Source: Bacillota bacterium (GTDB lineage Bacteria; Bacillota; Clostridia; Acetivibrionales; DSM-1351). Taken from it: DNA of 14,682 nucleotides. Under the pieces are notes generated by a model. It worked only from the letters and a program-made list of their open reading frames with translations. It had not been told where the DNA came from and did no database searches. The position numbers were made by a program, and so were the translations under genes. Positions 14,558-14,682 of this stretch are shown here, piece after piece; the first letter of the stretch is position 1, and each line of letters opens with the position of its first letter. The DNA lies in contig JAEYNY010000134.1 in NCBI GenBank assembly GCA_023412275.1, forward strand, positions 1 through 14,682, written 5' to 3'.

Positions 14558-14682
14558 TTATTTTTTTGTTGTTTCTTTTAAAAATATCTGTTTAAACTCA
14601 TTTTTCATGGATACAACATTCCAGCCATTGGATTTGGCCTCCTTATCCCATTGTGCTCTCTGATTTACATTATAGTCATATT
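14558..14682 (-). CDS. C-terminus of an unrecognised protein (cut by right window edge)
   Basis: A minus-strand frame is open from the right edge to a TAA at 14560-14558 and gives 40 residues containing YNVNQRAQWDKEAKSNGWN, VVSMKNEFKQIF and a lysine-rich end. The balanced composition (several Trp, Gln, Asn) and the terminator behind it look like a real gene end and not like noise. No family was recognised from this fragment. Confidence 0.6.
   Translation of the reverse strand, partial: YDYNVNQRAQWDKEAKSNGWNVVSMKNEFKQIFLKETTKK

Overview
The window is AT-rich DNA of a low-GC Gram-positive anaerobe, most likely a cellulosome-forming clostridium of the Ruminiclostridium (Clostridium cellulolyticum / papyrosolvens) kind. 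The main reason is a secreted M6-type metalloprotease that ends in a type I dockerin. Ferredoxin-type flavin and aldo/keto reductases and Gram-positive Shine-Dalgarno sites fit this. Every intact gene reads on the minus strand; only a transposase remnant reads plus.

Layout from left to right. (1) 1-784: the 5' part of a secreted protein with two near-identical 117-residue SwmB-like repeats, cut by the left edge. (2) 1025-3778: the dockerin-bearing M6 protease, with a clear terminator behind it. (3) 3779-4479: about 700 bases without a convincing gene. (4) 4480-5289: a ZmaR-type GNAT acetyltransferase. (5) 5420-7201: a more GC-rich pair, an aldo/keto reductase with two iron-sulfur motifs and a small PNPOx-like flavoprotein. 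This looks like an imported block, and the gene on its right border (7294-7626) is a GNAT acetyltransferase that has lost its 3' half. (6) 7838-8749: a nitroreductase with an N-terminal ferredoxin domain. (7) 8832-9166: a dispersed repeat joined to an IS110-family transposase fragment. (8) 9372-10606: an unrecognised 338-residue protein and a small DUF4177 protein. (9) 10891-11580: an M24 metallopeptidase-fold protein. (10) 11640-12390: wreckage of mobile or plasmid DNA, made of a Tn554-type tnpC 3' end joined to a ParA fragment, plus a second faint ParA trace. (11) 12413-13354: a lipoprotein DNA/RNA nuclease with calcium-loop C-terminus. (12) 13641-14081: a small intact GNAT acetyltransferase. 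(13) 14082-14557: a second copy of the dispersed repeat. (14) 14558-14682: the C-terminus of an unrecognised gene entering from the right edge.

The left part concerns secretion and cell-surface or cellulosome biology. The right part, from about 7.3 kb on, is an accessory region of single-gene units. Each is probably transcribed alone and closed by its own hairpin terminator. Several of these terminators, and the repeats near the mobile-element remnants, share a core like TTACCGCAC(T)ATTCAG. I see no obvious single pathway linking the genes. The most unusual features are the cassette-like arrangement of genes with related 3' repeats, the repeat attached to the IS110 fragment, and the dockerin protease. 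I do not see a clear new defence or biosynthetic system.
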